A stretch of DNA of 64,000 nt, taken from contig NZ_JBHTKL010000005.1 in NCBI RefSeq assembly GCF_042675915.1, forward strand, positions 1,116,001-1,180,000, read 5' to 3'. Positions 40,120-49,077 of this stretch are shown here, one piece after another. The position numbers and the translations under genes were made by a program. The notes under the pieces were generated by a model. It searched no databases. It was not told the DNA's origin and saw only the letters and a list, made by a program, of their open reading frames with translations. Source of the stretch: Thalassobacillus_A hwangdonensis (GTDB lineage Bacteria > Bacillota > Bacilli > Bacillales > Halobacillaceae). Position 1 is the stretch's first letter. Each line of letters opens with the position of its first letter.

Positions 40120-41619
40120 TTGAGTGACGTGATTCCACATTGGCTGGATAAGCAGGCATTTTTAAAACCGGAAGATATTGCTGTACAGACAGCTGATGGC
40201 CAGAGCCTGACCTTCCAAGAACTGAATGAGAAGAGCAGAATGTACGCTTCCTACTTCGCTGAACACGGTATTAAGAAGGGGAGCCATGTAGGAGTCCTAT
40301 CCTCCAACTGTGTGGATATGATCATAACCATACATGCATTAAGTTATATTGGAACGGTCATTGTGTTATTGAATACCCGACTCACTCCATCAGAAATCTC
40401 CTTCCAGTTAAAAGACTCAGAAGCGACTTACCTGATCACGAATACTGCACTAAAGGATAAGGGTAGGAATTCCATGGAGGGTACGGGTATTCCTCCGTAT
40501 CATCTGCTCACCTATGATGAAATTCAACCATTCGAAAAAACGATTGATGTTGTAACTGAATTGGAACTCGATCAATTGTTCACGATTCTATATACATCCG
40601 GAACGACAGGCAAACCGAAAGGTGTACAGCTGACCTATGGGAATCATTGGCATAGTGCGGTTTCCTCCGCATTGAACTTGGGGCTTTCACCGAACGATAA
40701 GTGGCTTGTCTGTTTACCGATGTTCCACGTAAGTGGATTCTCTTCCGTTATAAAAAGCGCATTGTATGGCATGCCGATCTATCTAGTGGAAGATTTCGAT
40801 GAGCGCGCGGTTAATCATGCGATAAAGCATCAAGGTGTGACGATGATTTCGGTCGTTTCCCTCATGATGGAGCGCATGTTGAAAGAGCTTGGTGGTGGCG
40901 GGTATCCTGACCATTTTCGTGGGATGCTGCTTGGTGGAGGTCCTGCCCCACTTCATTTACTGGAGCAGGCAAAAGAGAAAGAGATACTTGTTTATCAAAC
41001 CTACGGGATGACCGAGACCTCATCTCAAGTTGCCACACTGTCACCAGGGGTTGCATTGCAAAAAACAGGATCAGCAGGCAAAGCACTGAGCACCGCTCAG
41101 TTGAAAATTGAAAATCATCAGACTGCATGTGTGGTTGGTGAGGTTGGCGAAATCAAGGTGAAGGGACCAATGGTCACTAAAGGCTATTATAAAAGACCTG
41201 AGGCTAATTTAGAGACATTCAACGATGGATGGCTGTCTACTGGAGACCTCGGATACCTCGATGAAGATGGGTTCCTTTTTGTAGTGGATCGTAGAAAGGA
41301 TCTGATCATTTCCGGAGGAGAAAATGTCTATCCGGCGGAAATCGAAAGTGTAGTTACGGAGTTGAAAGAAGTAGTGGAGGCTGGGGTCATCGGAAAGCCA
41401 GATTCTCAATGGGGACAAGTGCCCGTTGCTTTCGTGGTGAAAGAAGAACATGCCCATTTAGGTGAAGAGGAAGTCATCAGCCATTGTAAACGGAGGCTCG
41501 CGAAATACAAGGTACCTACGACCGTCCATTTTCTCGAAGAGGTACCAAGGAATGCTTCGAAGAAAATCCTCCGTAGAAAATTAGTGGACCTCCTTTCGGA
41601 AATGGAGGGGGAAGAATGA
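40120..41619 (+). CDS. menE: o-Succinylbenzoate-CoA ligase
   Basis: A 499-residue adenylate-forming ligase that activates OSB with CoA. The AMP-binding motif TILYTSGTTGKPKG (near residue 152), YGMTETSS and the C-terminal DRRKDLIISGGENVYP are intact. The start is TTG 40120 after AAGGAGGGGTAGCT. It overlaps menC by 4 bases (ATGA). It is separated from menB by a terminator and repeat C, so a second transcript is likely. Confidence 0.95.
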   Translation: MSDVIPHWLDKQAFLKPEDIAVQTADGQSLTFQELNEKSRMYASYFAEHGIKKGSHVGVLSSNCVDMIITIHALSYIGTVIVLLNTRLTPSEISFQLKDSEATYLITNTALKDKGRNSMEGTGIPPYHLLTYDEIQPFEKTIDVVTELELDQLFTILYTSGTTGKPKGVQLTYGNHWHSAVSSALNLGLSPNDKWLVCLPMFHVSGFSSVIKSALYGMPIYLVEDFDERAVNHAIKHQGVTMISVVSLMMERMLKELGGGGYPDHFRGMLLGGGPAPLHLLEQAKEKEILVYQTYGMTETSSQVATLSPGVALQKTGSAGKALSTAQLKIENHQTACVVGEVGEIKVKGPMVTKGYYKRPEANLETFNDGWLSTGDLGYLDEDGFLFVVDRRKDLIISGGENVYPAEIESVVTELKEVVEAGVIGKPDSQWGQVPVAFVVKEEHAHLGEEEVISHCKRRLAKYKVPTTVHFLEEVPRNASKKILRRKLVDLLSEMEGEE

Positions 41620-42716
41620 ACGTTGAGTCGGTGACATTGCGCAGAATCCGTATGCCATTGAAAAAACCGTTTGTGACCCACGCTGGTTCTGTTAAAGAGC
41701 GTGAACTCATTATCATCGAAACAGCTGACTGTGAGGGAACAACGGGGTATGGGGAAGTAACAGCCTTCTCCACCCCTTTTTATACAGCTGAAACGATCAC
41801 TACTGCATGGCATATGCTTACGGACATATTCCTTCCTGCTGTCCATTGGGCGGACATCTCCCACCCTAAGGAACTTCCTGATCGGTTAAGCGGTTTCCAG
41901 GGAAACCAAATGGCAAAAGCAGGGCTTGAAGCAAGCCTATGGGATTTGTATGCTAAACAGAAAAATGTCAGTTTGAGTAAGCTGATTGGCGGCACCAGAG
42001 AAGCCGTGGAGACAGGAGTTGTCATCAGTCTGACGGATGACTTGGAAGATGTGCTAGAAGGCTATCTTCAAGAAGGATACCAACGGTTTAAAGTGAAAGT
42101 GAACAAATATGATGAAAAAAAGATGCTGTTGAAAATTCAGGAACTTTCCCAGGGAATACCTTTGATGATTGATGGTAATGGAGTCTACCAGCAAGAGGAT
42201 CTGTCTCATCTGAAAGCCTTGGATGAACTGCATTTACAAATGATTGAGCAGCCGTTCCGTCCTGGAGACTTCTATTTGCACCAAACGCTGCAGAAAGAAA
42301 TGGACACTCCGGTTTGTCTAGATGAATCGATTTCAAGTTATGATGATGCATTCCAAGCGCTCTCGATGGATAGTTGTCGGATTATCAATATTAAAGCAAG
42401 CAGGGTAGGAGGCCTTTCGGAAGCGATTGCCATCCATGACCTTTGCGTTGAATCGAACGTGCCTGTATGGTGCGGTGGGATGGTCGAGAGTGGAATTTCA
42501 CGGGCTCACAACATTGCACTTGCCAGCCTGCCGGGCTTTTCAATTCCTGGGGATATATCTTCTTCCTCAAGGTTTTGGGAGCGAGATCTCATCCAACCTG
42601 AAGTGTTTGTTGAAAAAGGCAGTATTGCTGTGCCTGAAAAGCCTGGTATCGGTTTCAATATTGATTATGAATACCTCGACTATATTACTACCGAGTCGTT
42701 CACTTTTCACAAATGA
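41616..42716 (+). CDS. menC: o-Succinylbenzoate synthase
   Basis: A 366-residue enolase-superfamily enzyme that dehydrates SHCHC to OSB. Conserved parts: the Lys in RFKVKVN and metal-binding residues in MIDGNGVYQ, IEQPFRPGD and CLDESISS, then the base Lys in INIKASRVGGL. It begins in the menE stop codon. The Fur-like box at 42714-42728 overlaps its stop codon. Confidence 0.95.
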   Translation: MNVESVTLRRIRMPLKKPFVTHAGSVKERELIIIETADCEGTTGYGEVTAFSTPFYTAETITTAWHMLTDIFLPAVHWADISHPKELPDRLSGFQGNQMAKAGLEASLWDLYAKQKNVSLSKLIGGTREAVETGVVISLTDDLEDVLEGYLQEGYQRFKVKVNKYDEKKMLLKIQELSQGIPLMIDGNGVYQQEDLSHLKALDELHLQMIEQPFRPGDFYLHQTLQKEMDTPVCLDESISSYDDAFQALSMDSCRIINIKASRVGGLSEAIAIHDLCVESNVPVWCGGMVESGISRAHNIALASLPGFSIPGDISSSSRFWERDLIQPEVFVEKGSIAVPEKPGIGFNIDYEYLDYITTESFTFHK

Positions 42717-42728
42717 AAATGATTATCA
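42714..42728 (+). promoter_or_regulatory. Fur box upstream of the fhuF-like gene
   Basis: TGAAAATGATTATCA differs from the 7-1-7 consensus TGATAATNATTATCA at one position. Its first three bases are the menC stop codon, and it ends 6 bases before a TTGACA -35 hexamer. Confidence 0.75.
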
Positions 42729-42734
42729 TATTCA

Positions 42735-42763
42735 TTGACACCGTACATCCATCCTTTTACACT
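42735..42763 (+). promoter_or_regulatory. Promoter of the fhuF-like gene
   Basis: TTGACA (42735-42740), exactly 17 bases, TACACT (42758-42763). Transcription would start at about 42770. A Fur repressor at 42714-42728 would sit just upstream of the -35. Confidence 0.65.
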
Positions 42764-42826
42764 TGAATAGGAAAGAAATTTGTCCGGTAACATAGACTAG
42801 GATAGATGGATATTGAGGTGAGCATG

Positions 42827-43579
42827 ATGCAAAAATTGACACCAGCAGAAGAAGCTTTTCTGGACGATCATTTCCGCTATCTCTCGATGGCTTATCAAGG
42901 GCAGCAGCCCCTTGAAATTGTAGATGGAAGTCAGTTAGAAACGAAACAGGATCTTCAACACGTGCTGGACCGCATACATGTATTTATGGAATCTGAGCTG
43001 ATGCTGACGACAGCTTCTATATTTGCAAAGCGTTATGCTTATTACATGGTGACTGGGCCACTCGCGTTAATGTCTGCTTTCGATAAATTCCCTGATGTAC
43101 GCTTTGAAAATTTTCGATTTGTCCGAATGGATGAAGCGAAAAAGTGGCTTCCTAAATTCGAATTGATCGATAAGACTGTCAGCACACCTGGTGAAGGTGA
43201 GCGAAGAGAATGGGTAAAGAACAGTCTAGAAACGTTATTCAAACAGAATGTAAGGCCGCTATTCCTTCATTTGAATCAAATGACTCGATTATCAATGAAC
43301 GTGTTATGGGAGAACTTCGCGATTTATTTATACTGGTTCTATGAGCTCGAGGCACAGAAACTATTCGAGGGTGAGCAATTAGCCAGAATCCGTGATGACT
43401 TCCATATGATGCTGAATGAATTTGATGGCGACGTTTTCGGAGAAGAGGAAAATCCATTCTTTTACTTCCAGTATCAAACGAAGAAACCGACAGGCAAACG
43501 AGAACGGAAGTATTGCTGTCTCACCTATCGCAAGAACGAATCCAGCGGATACTGCAAAACATGTCCTCACCGTTGCTAA
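42827..43579 (+). CDS. FhuF-like ferric-siderophore reductase family protein
   Basis: A 250-residue protein with an IucA/FhuF-type C-terminal iron-sulfur motif: CC (in RKYCCLTYRK), then CKTCP about ten residues later, four cysteines as in FhuF, which binds a [2Fe-2S] cluster and reduces ferric siderophores. ATG 42827 follows GAGGTGAGC (ATG 42824 is also possible; 42806 is less likely). The promoter overlaps a Fur box, which fits iron-regulated siderophore use. No transporter or siderophore synthesis gene is adjacent. Confidence 0.85.
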   Translation: MQKLTPAEEAFLDDHFRYLSMAYQGQQPLEIVDGSQLETKQDLQHVLDRIHVFMESELMLTTASIFAKRYAYYMVTGPLALMSAFDKFPDVRFENFRFVRMDEAKKWLPKFELIDKTVSTPGEGERREWVKNSLETLFKQNVRPLFLHLNQMTRLSMNVLWENFAIYLYWFYELEAQKLFEGEQLARIRDDFHMMLNEFDGDVFGEEENPFFYFQYQTKKPTGKRERKYCCLTYRKNESSGYCKTCPHRC

Positions 43580-43664
43580 AAGCAGCCGTGGGGATATTTT
43601 TTTCATATATCGCATGGTTTTCCCTCAGTCTGTATAACCTAAGGGCAGAGTGAGGAGTGATTGT

Positions 43665-43991
43665 ATGGAAAAAGAGAAGTATTATGTGAATTTGGGCACC
43701 CAGGAAATTTCCCTCAACCATGATGCAAATAATGATGACTTCATCATCCAGGCCACACCGGAAGAAATCATCGAATTAAGGACGGTTTTCGATGAAATGT
43801 ATATCGCAGATGAATGGAGTTTCTACAGGTCTCATGTGCCTGCCCGTCCTTATCATAAGGATAAGTCGAATGATGAATATGACGAAGGGATGAAAAGAGC
43901 GTTTCGTATGCTGCATGATCTAGGCGATGAGACGACGAAGCACCATATCGAGAGTATGGGTGTGCTCGAAGAATATACCCAAGACGATTAA
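43665..43991 (+). CDS. Conserved small protein of unknown function
   Basis: A 108-residue acidic cytoplasmic protein (YYVNLGTQEISLNHDANNDDFIIQATPEEII) without a domain I recognise. Homologous-looking acidic small proteins are common in Bacillaceae, but no role is known to me. AGGAGTGATTGT precedes ATG 43665. It follows the fhuF-like gene by 85 bases and may share its transcript; a strong terminator follows. Confidence 0.65.
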   Translation: MEKEKYYVNLGTQEISLNHDANNDDFIIQATPEEIIELRTVFDEMYIADEWSFYRSHVPARPYHKDKSNDEYDEGMKRAFRMLHDLGDETTKHHIESMGVLEEYTQDD

Positions 43992-44024
43992 AAGCGGTGA
44001 GGCATCCAGCCTCACCGCTTTTTT
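43990..44024. terminator. Bidirectional terminator
   Basis: AAAAGCGGTGAGGC pairs with GCCTCACCGCTTTT around ATCCA; T-run follows and A-run precedes. Confidence 0.9.
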
Positions 44025-44037
44025 GTGTTCCTGATAT

Positions 44038-44847
44038 TCACTCATGACCTAAGCCTGGTAGTTCCTCGGCCTGTTCCATCACTTCATCTGGTACTTTAAT
44101 ATTCTTCACTTGATTGAACTTGCTGTACACAGCATTGATTTTTTGATTGATGGTTGTACGTTCACCATTTTCTTCAAGTTCGATTTCGAGTTCCATATCA
44201 AGTTTCTCAGGATAGTATTTTTCCTTATCAATCGTATAGTTGAAAGATAGCTGATTCGTCGTAAGCCCTTCAAACATTTCTTCATTGAACTGACCTTCAG
44301 GGAGATTTTCTTTCATGATTGCCTGGACCAATTTGTTGACTTTTTCACCTTCAGCATCAAAGGTAAGTATGTAGGAGTCTTCTTTATTCTCTAGGGAGAA
44401 GTCTTCTGAGTATTCCTTAAGCAATTCCATCTGTTCACTGGGATTTTGCTGCATGTTCCCCATCTGATTAAGATCTTCCAGTAATTTTTCAGGGGCTTTA
44501 TACCATTTGGTTTCCCCGTTCATTGATTCATTGAGGTATAGAGCCTCTTCTGTATAATACATCTCTATTTTCTGCCCCATCATCTCCATCGTCTGATGAA
44601 ACGCTGAGGGTTCCACTTGAATGTCAGAGGACAGGCTTGTGGTAGTGTTCATGCCGGGGAAGTCTTCCATTCCTTCCATCGTGATCTCCTGGTCCATCGT
44701 TGCCTCCATGTGGAAGCTTTCCAATTTTTCGCTTGCTTTGACTGCCTTTTGGAAGAGTTCTCCTGCTTCCTCTGATTCTGTCTTGCTGCATGCTGATAGA
44801 GCGATCAAAGCCAGAAGCATAAAAGTAGTGAAAGTCCATTTCTTCAT
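44038..44847 (-). CDS. Lipoprotein (LolA/LppX-like fold, DUF6612 type)
   Basis: A 269-residue lipoprotein. The signal peptide ends in the lipobox LSAC (Cys near residue 21). The mature part looks like a single beta-rich domain (SFHMEATMDQEITM; YTEEALYLNES; DSYILTFDAEGEKV) typical of the DUF6612 lipoproteins of Bacillales. The function is unknown. ATG 44847 follows AGGAGGAAATGCA; a frame extends 63 codons further upstream, which would remove the signal peptide from the N-terminus and overlap the divergent gene's leader. Confidence 0.82.
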   Translation of the reverse strand: MKKWTFTTFMLLALIALSACSKTESEEAGELFQKAVKASEKLESFHMEATMDQEITMEGMEDFPGMNTTTSLSSDIQVEPSAFHQTMEMMGQKIEMYYTEEALYLNESMNGETKWYKAPEKLLEDLNQMGNMQQNPSEQMELLKEYSEDFSLENKEDSYILTFDAEGEKVNKLVQAIMKENLPEGQFNEEMFEGLTTNQLSFNYTIDKEKYYPEKLDMELEIELEENGERTTINQKINAVYSKFNQVKNIKVPDEVMEQAEELPGLGHE

Positions 44848-44975
44848 TGCATTTCCTCCTATTTGATTGTTGTAGTCGTAAAGTTTCATTTCCAACCGCT
44901 TTGCCGATAGACGTTTATGGGGTTTTTCATAAAGGAATACTACCTTATGAAAGCCTTCTTCAAAGGGGGATAAAG

Positions 44976-45575
44976 ATGAGAAATTACGACAAAAAGACGA
45001 AGCACCTACGCTACGGAATGCTATTCCTGATCGCAATGTTAACCATCACGATTAATAGTGACACTGGGATAAATGCGGAAAGTCCGCAAGACATAGCACT
45101 TCATTCTAAGGCTGACTTAACTATACAAGATAAAAAAGAGCCTTTACAAGGTGATGTTCATAAGGAAAGGGAAAATGAGTCGAAAGAAGTCGAACAACTT
45201 GACCATGAACTGATTGTGGAGCTTACAGAAGGCTTCATGAATCAGCTCGTTCAACCTGTCGATGAAGCGAATAAAGTGAAGAACTATGATTCTAAAGACT
45301 CGTTACTTAGTGATTTTGAACCTTATTCAAGCATAGAGGTTGCCCGAACCTATGTAGATTATTACTATAAAGAAGACCAGGAAGGATTGTATATCCGTCC
45401 TACCGAAACACCTCCATGGTTTGTAAATGAAGCACCTTATGATAACATCAAACTAGATGATCGTCATTTCCGTATAAAGCAGACGAATAAAAGTGAACTT
45501 TATGGTGAATACACCATCCAAATCGACTTTGAATATGATGGAGCGTGGAAGATCACCCGGATTGAACATTTGTAA
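44976..45575 (+). CDS. Secreted protein, unknown
   Basis: A 199-residue protein with an N-terminal signal sequence (hydrophobic residues 12-28, then NAES). The mature part has an acidic linker followed by a C-terminal region (YVDYYYKEDQ, YGEYTIQIDFEYDGAWKITRIEHL) that looks like an NTF2-like fold, an inference from pattern only. I do not recognise it. ATG 44976 follows AAGGGGGATAAAG. It is divergent from the lipoprotein gene and followed by ytkD. Confidence 0.65.
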   Translation: MRNYDKKTKHLRYGMLFLIAMLTITINSDTGINAESPQDIALHSKADLTIQDKKEPLQGDVHKERENESKEVEQLDHELIVELTEGFMNQLVQPVDEANKVKNYDSKDSLLSDFEPYSSIEVARTYVDYYYKEDQEGLYIRPTETPPWFVNEAPYDNIKLDDRHFRIKQTNKSELYGEYTIQIDFEYDGAWKITRIEHL

Positions 45576-45610
45576 TACTACGATGCAGAGTAAAAGGCAG
45601 TTGAAATGAG

Positions 45611-46081
45611 ATGAAAACATTCAAGGATTACTATAGCAATGTGGTCAAGCTTTCATTTGATGACCACCCTTTTTCCAAGGCACCTAAGCATGTCTGGATC
45701 ATTTGCCAATATGAAGGGAAATGGTTACTTACCCATCATAAGGACCGGGGACTGGAGTTTCCTGGAGGAAAAGTGGAACAAGGGGAAACAGCAAGGGAAG
45801 CAGCAATTCGAGAAGTGAAAGAAGAAACAGGTGCGACGATTGAAGCCCTCACGTACATTGGCCAATATTTCGTAGATGGCAAAGGTGGAAAGATCATAAA
45901 AAACATCTATTTTGCCAGAATCAAAGAACTGGAGCAGCAGGAGACCTACTTTGAAACGCATGGCCCTGTACTTCTGGAGGAACTGCCTGAAAATCTGAAG
46001 CAAAATGCAAAATACAGCTTCATGATGAAAGACGGCGTCCTGCCGAACAGTCTCGCTCAAATCAATGAATTGAAGTTATAA
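45611..46081 (+). CDS. ytkD: NUDIX hydrolase (RNA deprotection pyrophosphohydrolase/8-oxo-dGTPase, YtkD-type)
   Basis: A 156-residue NUDIX enzyme. The NUDIX box GGKVEQGETAREAAIREVKEETGA lies near residues 52-75. YtkD of B. subtilis hydrolyses 8-oxo-dGTP and removes pyrophosphate from RNA 5-prime ends; the size and sequence fit. The ribosome site before ATG 45611 is weak (GAAATGAG). The neighbour order ytkD-ytlD-ytlC-ytlA-pckA matches B. subtilis. Confidence 0.9.
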   Translation: MKTFKDYYSNVVKLSFDDHPFSKAPKHVWIICQYEGKWLLTHHKDRGLEFPGGKVEQGETAREAAIREVKEETGATIEALTYIGQYFVDGKGGKIIKNIYFARIKELEQQETYFETHGPVLLEELPENLKQNAKYSFMMKDGVLPNSLAQINELKL

Positions 46082-46083
46082 GA

Positions 46084-46116
46084 AAGCAAGCAGGTACGCA
46101 CCCTGCTTGCTTTTTT
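46084..46116 (+). terminator. Terminator after ytkD
   Basis: GCAAGCAGG pairs with CCTGCTTGC around TACGCAC, followed by TTTTTT. Convergent ytlD has no separate terminator. Confidence 0.88.
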
Positions 46117-46128
46117 CATGCTTATCAC

Positions 46129-46932
46129 TCAGTACTTGATCAGCTTCTTTTCCAATCGCTCGACCAGCTGGTACATGATCGCAGCAAAGATTGCGATGAA
46201 CATGAGACTGAAGAGGACCAGTGTAAAGTCGAAGACCTGGAACCCGTAGATGATTAAGTATCCAAGACCTTGCTTTGAAACAAGGAATTCACCGACGATG
46301 ACCCCAACCCATGACAAACCTACATTCACTTTCAAAGTGGAAATCATCGTTGGGAAGGAGGCCGGGAAAATCACTTCCCTGAAGCACTGCCACTTCGTTG
46401 CCCCGAAACTTTGCAGCACTTTGAGATAATTTCTATCAATGCCTTTGAAAGATGCATAGACGACTAAAGTCGTAATAATCACAGAAATGATCGCACCCAT
46501 TGCAATGATTGACAGGTACCCAGGTCCAAGAGCGACGATGATGATCGGTCCTAATGCAACTTTAGGCATCGCGTTCAATATGACGAGATACGGGTCCATG
46601 ATTTTCGAAAAGCGTTCAGACCACCAAAGAAGCGCTGCCAGTACGATTCCGGCAATCGTACCGAGGATGAATCCTGCAATCGTTTCAAATAAAGTGACCT
46701 GCACATGGACCCACAACGAACCATCTCCGACTTTATCAAAGAACATTTGACCGATCTTCCAAGGAGAACTGAATAACAATGGATCAATTAATCTGAACCT
46801 GCTTGTAAGCTCCCACAGTACAAAGAAAATGAACAGAATCGCCAACTGCCAAAAACGGACCGTATAGGTTTCTTTCTTCAGTCTGCCAAGGTATTCCTGA
46901 TGCAGTTCTAAGTCAGATTTTTTCTGTTTCAA
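46129..46932 (-). CDS. ytlD: ABC transporter permease (YtlD-type)
   Basis: A 267-residue permease of a SsuC/TauC/ThiX-class importer. About six helices; the EAA loop FGATKWQCFREVIFPAS (near residue 188) docks the ATPase. The start at 46932 overlaps the ytlC end by 20 bases. Substrate unknown; the binding protein is of the NMT1/THI5-like class used for taurine, sulfonate or thiamine precursors. Confidence 0.88.
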   Translation of the reverse strand: MKQKKSDLELHQEYLGRLKKETYTVRFWQLAILFIFFVLWELTSRFRLIDPLLFSSPWKIGQMFFDKVGDGSLWVHVQVTLFETIAGFILGTIAGIVLAALLWWSERFSKIMDPYLVILNAMPKVALGPIIIVALGPGYLSIIAMGAIISVIITTLVVYASFKGIDRNYLKVLQSFGATKWQCFREVIFPASFPTMISTLKVNVGLSWVGVIVGEFLVSKQGLGYLIIYGFQVFDFTLVLFSLMFIAIFAAIMYQLVERLEKKLIKY

Positions 46933-47689
46933 GCGCGCTCATCTCCTTCCAAATTTCATCAAAGATTCCTTGGAAGGAGGGATGCTGTCTCGCTTGGAAA
47001 GGGGGGAGTTCACGAAGGTCGGACGGTACAGTGAAAATCTGTTTGATTTCTCCCGGCCTCGCTTTCAGCAGGATGATGCGGTCGCTCATGACAATGGCCT
47101 CGCTGATATCATGGGTGACCAGGATCGCTGCCTTTTCATACTGTTTCAGCAATCCCGAGACGAAATCCTCAAGCCGCAGCTTCGTTTGGAAATCCAAGGC
47201 GGAGAAAGGTTCATCGAGCAACAGGATTTTTGGCTCAGTGATTAGCGTACGTGCCAGGGCAGCACGCTGACGCATTCCTCCTGACAATTCTCCTGGATAA
47301 TGATTGACGGTAGGCTCAAGACCAACTTCCTTCAGTAAGTCAAGCGCCCTCAGTTCCATCTTTGTATTCACTTGATGCGTAATTTTAGGACCTAACATGA
47401 CGTTTTCTTTAATTGTCTTCCATGGAAATAGATAGTCCTGCTGGAGCATATAGCCCATGTCGACAGTGTTAGCTTCACCATTGGAGGAATCGATCTCGAT
47501 TTTCCCGCTTGTAGGCGGAATCAACCCGGCTATGATAGAAAGCAGTGTAGTTTTACCACAGCCACTAGGGCCGAGGATGGAGATGAATTCCCCATCCTCA
47601 AGGGTGAAGCTGATATTTTCCAGCGCTTTTGTATAGTCCTGTTTTGTATAATAGTGATGGGAAATTTGGTTGACGGTCAGCAAGGACAC
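46913..47689 (-). CDS. ytlC: ABC transporter ATP-binding protein (YtlC-type)
   Basis: A 258-residue ATPase. Walker A is GPSGCGKTT (near residue 38), the signature LSGGMRQRAAL and Walker B ILLLDEPFSALD are intact, followed by the His switch TH (VTHDISEA). It energises the YtlA/YtlD importer. It is placed 11 bases after ytlA in the direction of transcription and overlaps ytlD. Confidence 0.93.
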   Translation of the reverse strand: MSLLTVNQISHHYYTKQDYTKALENISFTLEDGEFISILGPSGCGKTTLLSIIAGLIPPTSGKIEIDSSNGEANTVDMGYMLQQDYLFPWKTIKENVMLGPKITHQVNTKMELRALDLLKEVGLEPTVNHYPGELSGGMRQRAALARTLITEPKILLLDEPFSALDFQTKLRLEDFVSGLLKQYEKAAILVTHDISEAIVMSDRIILLKARPGEIKQIFTVPSDLRELPPFQARQHPSFQGIFDEIWKEMSALETEKI

Positions 47690-47700
47690 TGGAATTCCTC

Positions 47701-48693
47701 CTACTCGTTGATGATTTCTTCCGCTATCTCTGTATTCACAAGGTCAGCATGAGGTACATCCTCAGGCAATTCTCCTGCTTCATCCATGATTGCTTTCAAG
47801 TTGTTCCATTCTTCTTCATCGAGGATCGGATCAGTTGCAAAAGAACCTTGACTCTTATAACGGTCAACTACAGTCGTGATCAAATCCAATTCCGTATCTT
47901 CAAAATATGGCTGGATGAGCTTAGCTGTCTCTTCAGCCGGTTGTTCTTCCACCCATTTCTGAGCTTTATAGACTGCACGGGTGAACTTCTTGATCGCTTC
48001 CTCATCTTCGTCGATCATGCTCGCTTTTGCCATGAATACCGTATATGGGACATGACCGGATTCCTCACCGAAGCTGGCAATGATATGGCCGACACCTTCT
48101 TTTTCAAAGATACTCGCAGTTGGTTCGAATAGCTGGACGTAATCACCTGTACCTGAAGCAAATGCACTTGGTATATTGGCGAAATCAATATTTTGGATCA
48201 ATTCTAGATCCTGTTGGGGATCGATTCCGTTCTGTTTAAGCACGTACTCTCCTACCATCTGTGGCATACCGCCTTTACGCTGTCCAAGGAAGGTGCTGCC
48301 CTTCAAGTCTTCCCATTTGAAGTCTGTCACTTCTTCTCTGGCGACAAGGAACGTACCATCTGTCTGCGTCAGCTGCGCGAAGTTGATGACGGGATCATTC
48401 GCTTCTCTTGCTTTCACATAAATGGAGGTTTCAGAACCGACAAGGGCAATGTCTGCTCCATCAGATAATAGCGTCGTCATCGTCTTATCTCCGCCCCAAG
48501 TTGTTGTCAGCTCGACTTCCAATCCTTCATCTTCAAAAAAACCTTTCTCCAACGCTACATATTGCGGGGCATAAAAAATCGAGCGGGTTACTTCTGCTAC
48601 TTTCAATTTTGTCGTTTGCTGCCCACAGGCGCTCAATGCAACGGTTAGAAAGAGGGTTAACAGTGCAATTCCTATCACTTTAAGTTTTTTCAT
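47701..48693 (-). CDS. ytlA: ABC substrate-binding lipoprotein (YtlA-type, NMT1/THI5-like)
   Basis: A 330-residue lipoprotein with lipobox LSAC (Cys near residue 23). The mature protein is a periplasmic-binding-type domain of the NMT1/THI5 class: FYAPQYVALEKGFFEDEGLEV and VGSETSIYV. Ligands in this class are sulfonates, nitrate/taurine or thiamine precursors; the true ligand is unknown. CAGGAGGAAGCTTCCGT precedes the start. No riboswitch is seen upstream. Confidence 0.9.
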   Translation of the reverse strand: MKKLKVIGIALLTLFLTVALSACGQQTTKLKVAEVTRSIFYAPQYVALEKGFFEDEGLEVELTTTWGGDKTMTTLLSDGADIALVGSETSIYVKAREANDPVINFAQLTQTDGTFLVAREEVTDFKWEDLKGSTFLGQRKGGMPQMVGEYVLKQNGIDPQQDLELIQNIDFANIPSAFASGTGDYVQLFEPTASIFEKEGVGHIIASFGEESGHVPYTVFMAKASMIDEDEEAIKKFTRAVYKAQKWVEEQPAEETAKLIQPYFEDTELDLITTVVDRYKSQGSFATDPILDEEEWNNLKAIMDEAGELPEDVPHADLVNTEIAEEIINE

Positions 48694-48810
48694 ACGGAAG
48701 CTTCCTCCTGTTTAGTAAGGTCAAATCACTAAGATAGCTTATGTTGGAGGGAAAATATGTGTGAATGCCTAAATCAGGAAAGGGGAGAAGGGGATTTCGA
48801 TAGGGGGAGT

Positions 48811-48936
48811 TGGGGTGTTTGGAAAACGATTCGCTTTCCTGCGGTGATGGCGGCAAGCCTCCTCGAGCTATCGCTCTGTGGGGTCTTGCCAGCCAGTCTA
48901 TTACCGCGGGAGTCTCACCGTTTTCCTAACACCCCA
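48811..48936. repeat. Dispersed hairpin repeat, copy D
   Basis: The outer arms TGGGGTGTTTGGAAAACG and CGTTTTCCTAACACCCCA pair over 18 positions with one mismatch. The inner part is CGCTTTCCTGCGGTGATGG, GGCAAGCCTCCTCGAGCT, GCTCTGTGGGGTCTTGCC and CCGCGGGAGTCTC. The inner part matches copy E, which lies in opposite orientation. It occupies the 384-base gap between ytlA and pckA with the pckA terminator. Confidence 0.87.
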
Positions 48937-48993
48937 CACATAATAGAATTAAACCAACCTTCACACCTATCTCAAGCAAACTTCTTAAATGCA

Positions 48994-49038
48994 TAAAAAG
49001 AAAAAGCGGATGCTCCCTGGTGGGAACATCCGCTTTTC
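48994..49038 (-). terminator. Terminator of pckA (leftward)
   Basis: AAAAGCGGATGCTCCC pairs with GGGAACATCCGCTTTT around TGGT; A-run on the left is the U-tract for the minus strand. Confidence 0.9.
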
Positions 49039-49077
49039 ATCTATTTCATATTGGAGATGGGGAACAATATTCAGGTG

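Noticed and set aside
48694..48760. TPP or other riboswitch before ytlA
   Set aside because: The leader is short and shows none of the conserved thi-box or S-box pieces; only a good ribosome site is present.
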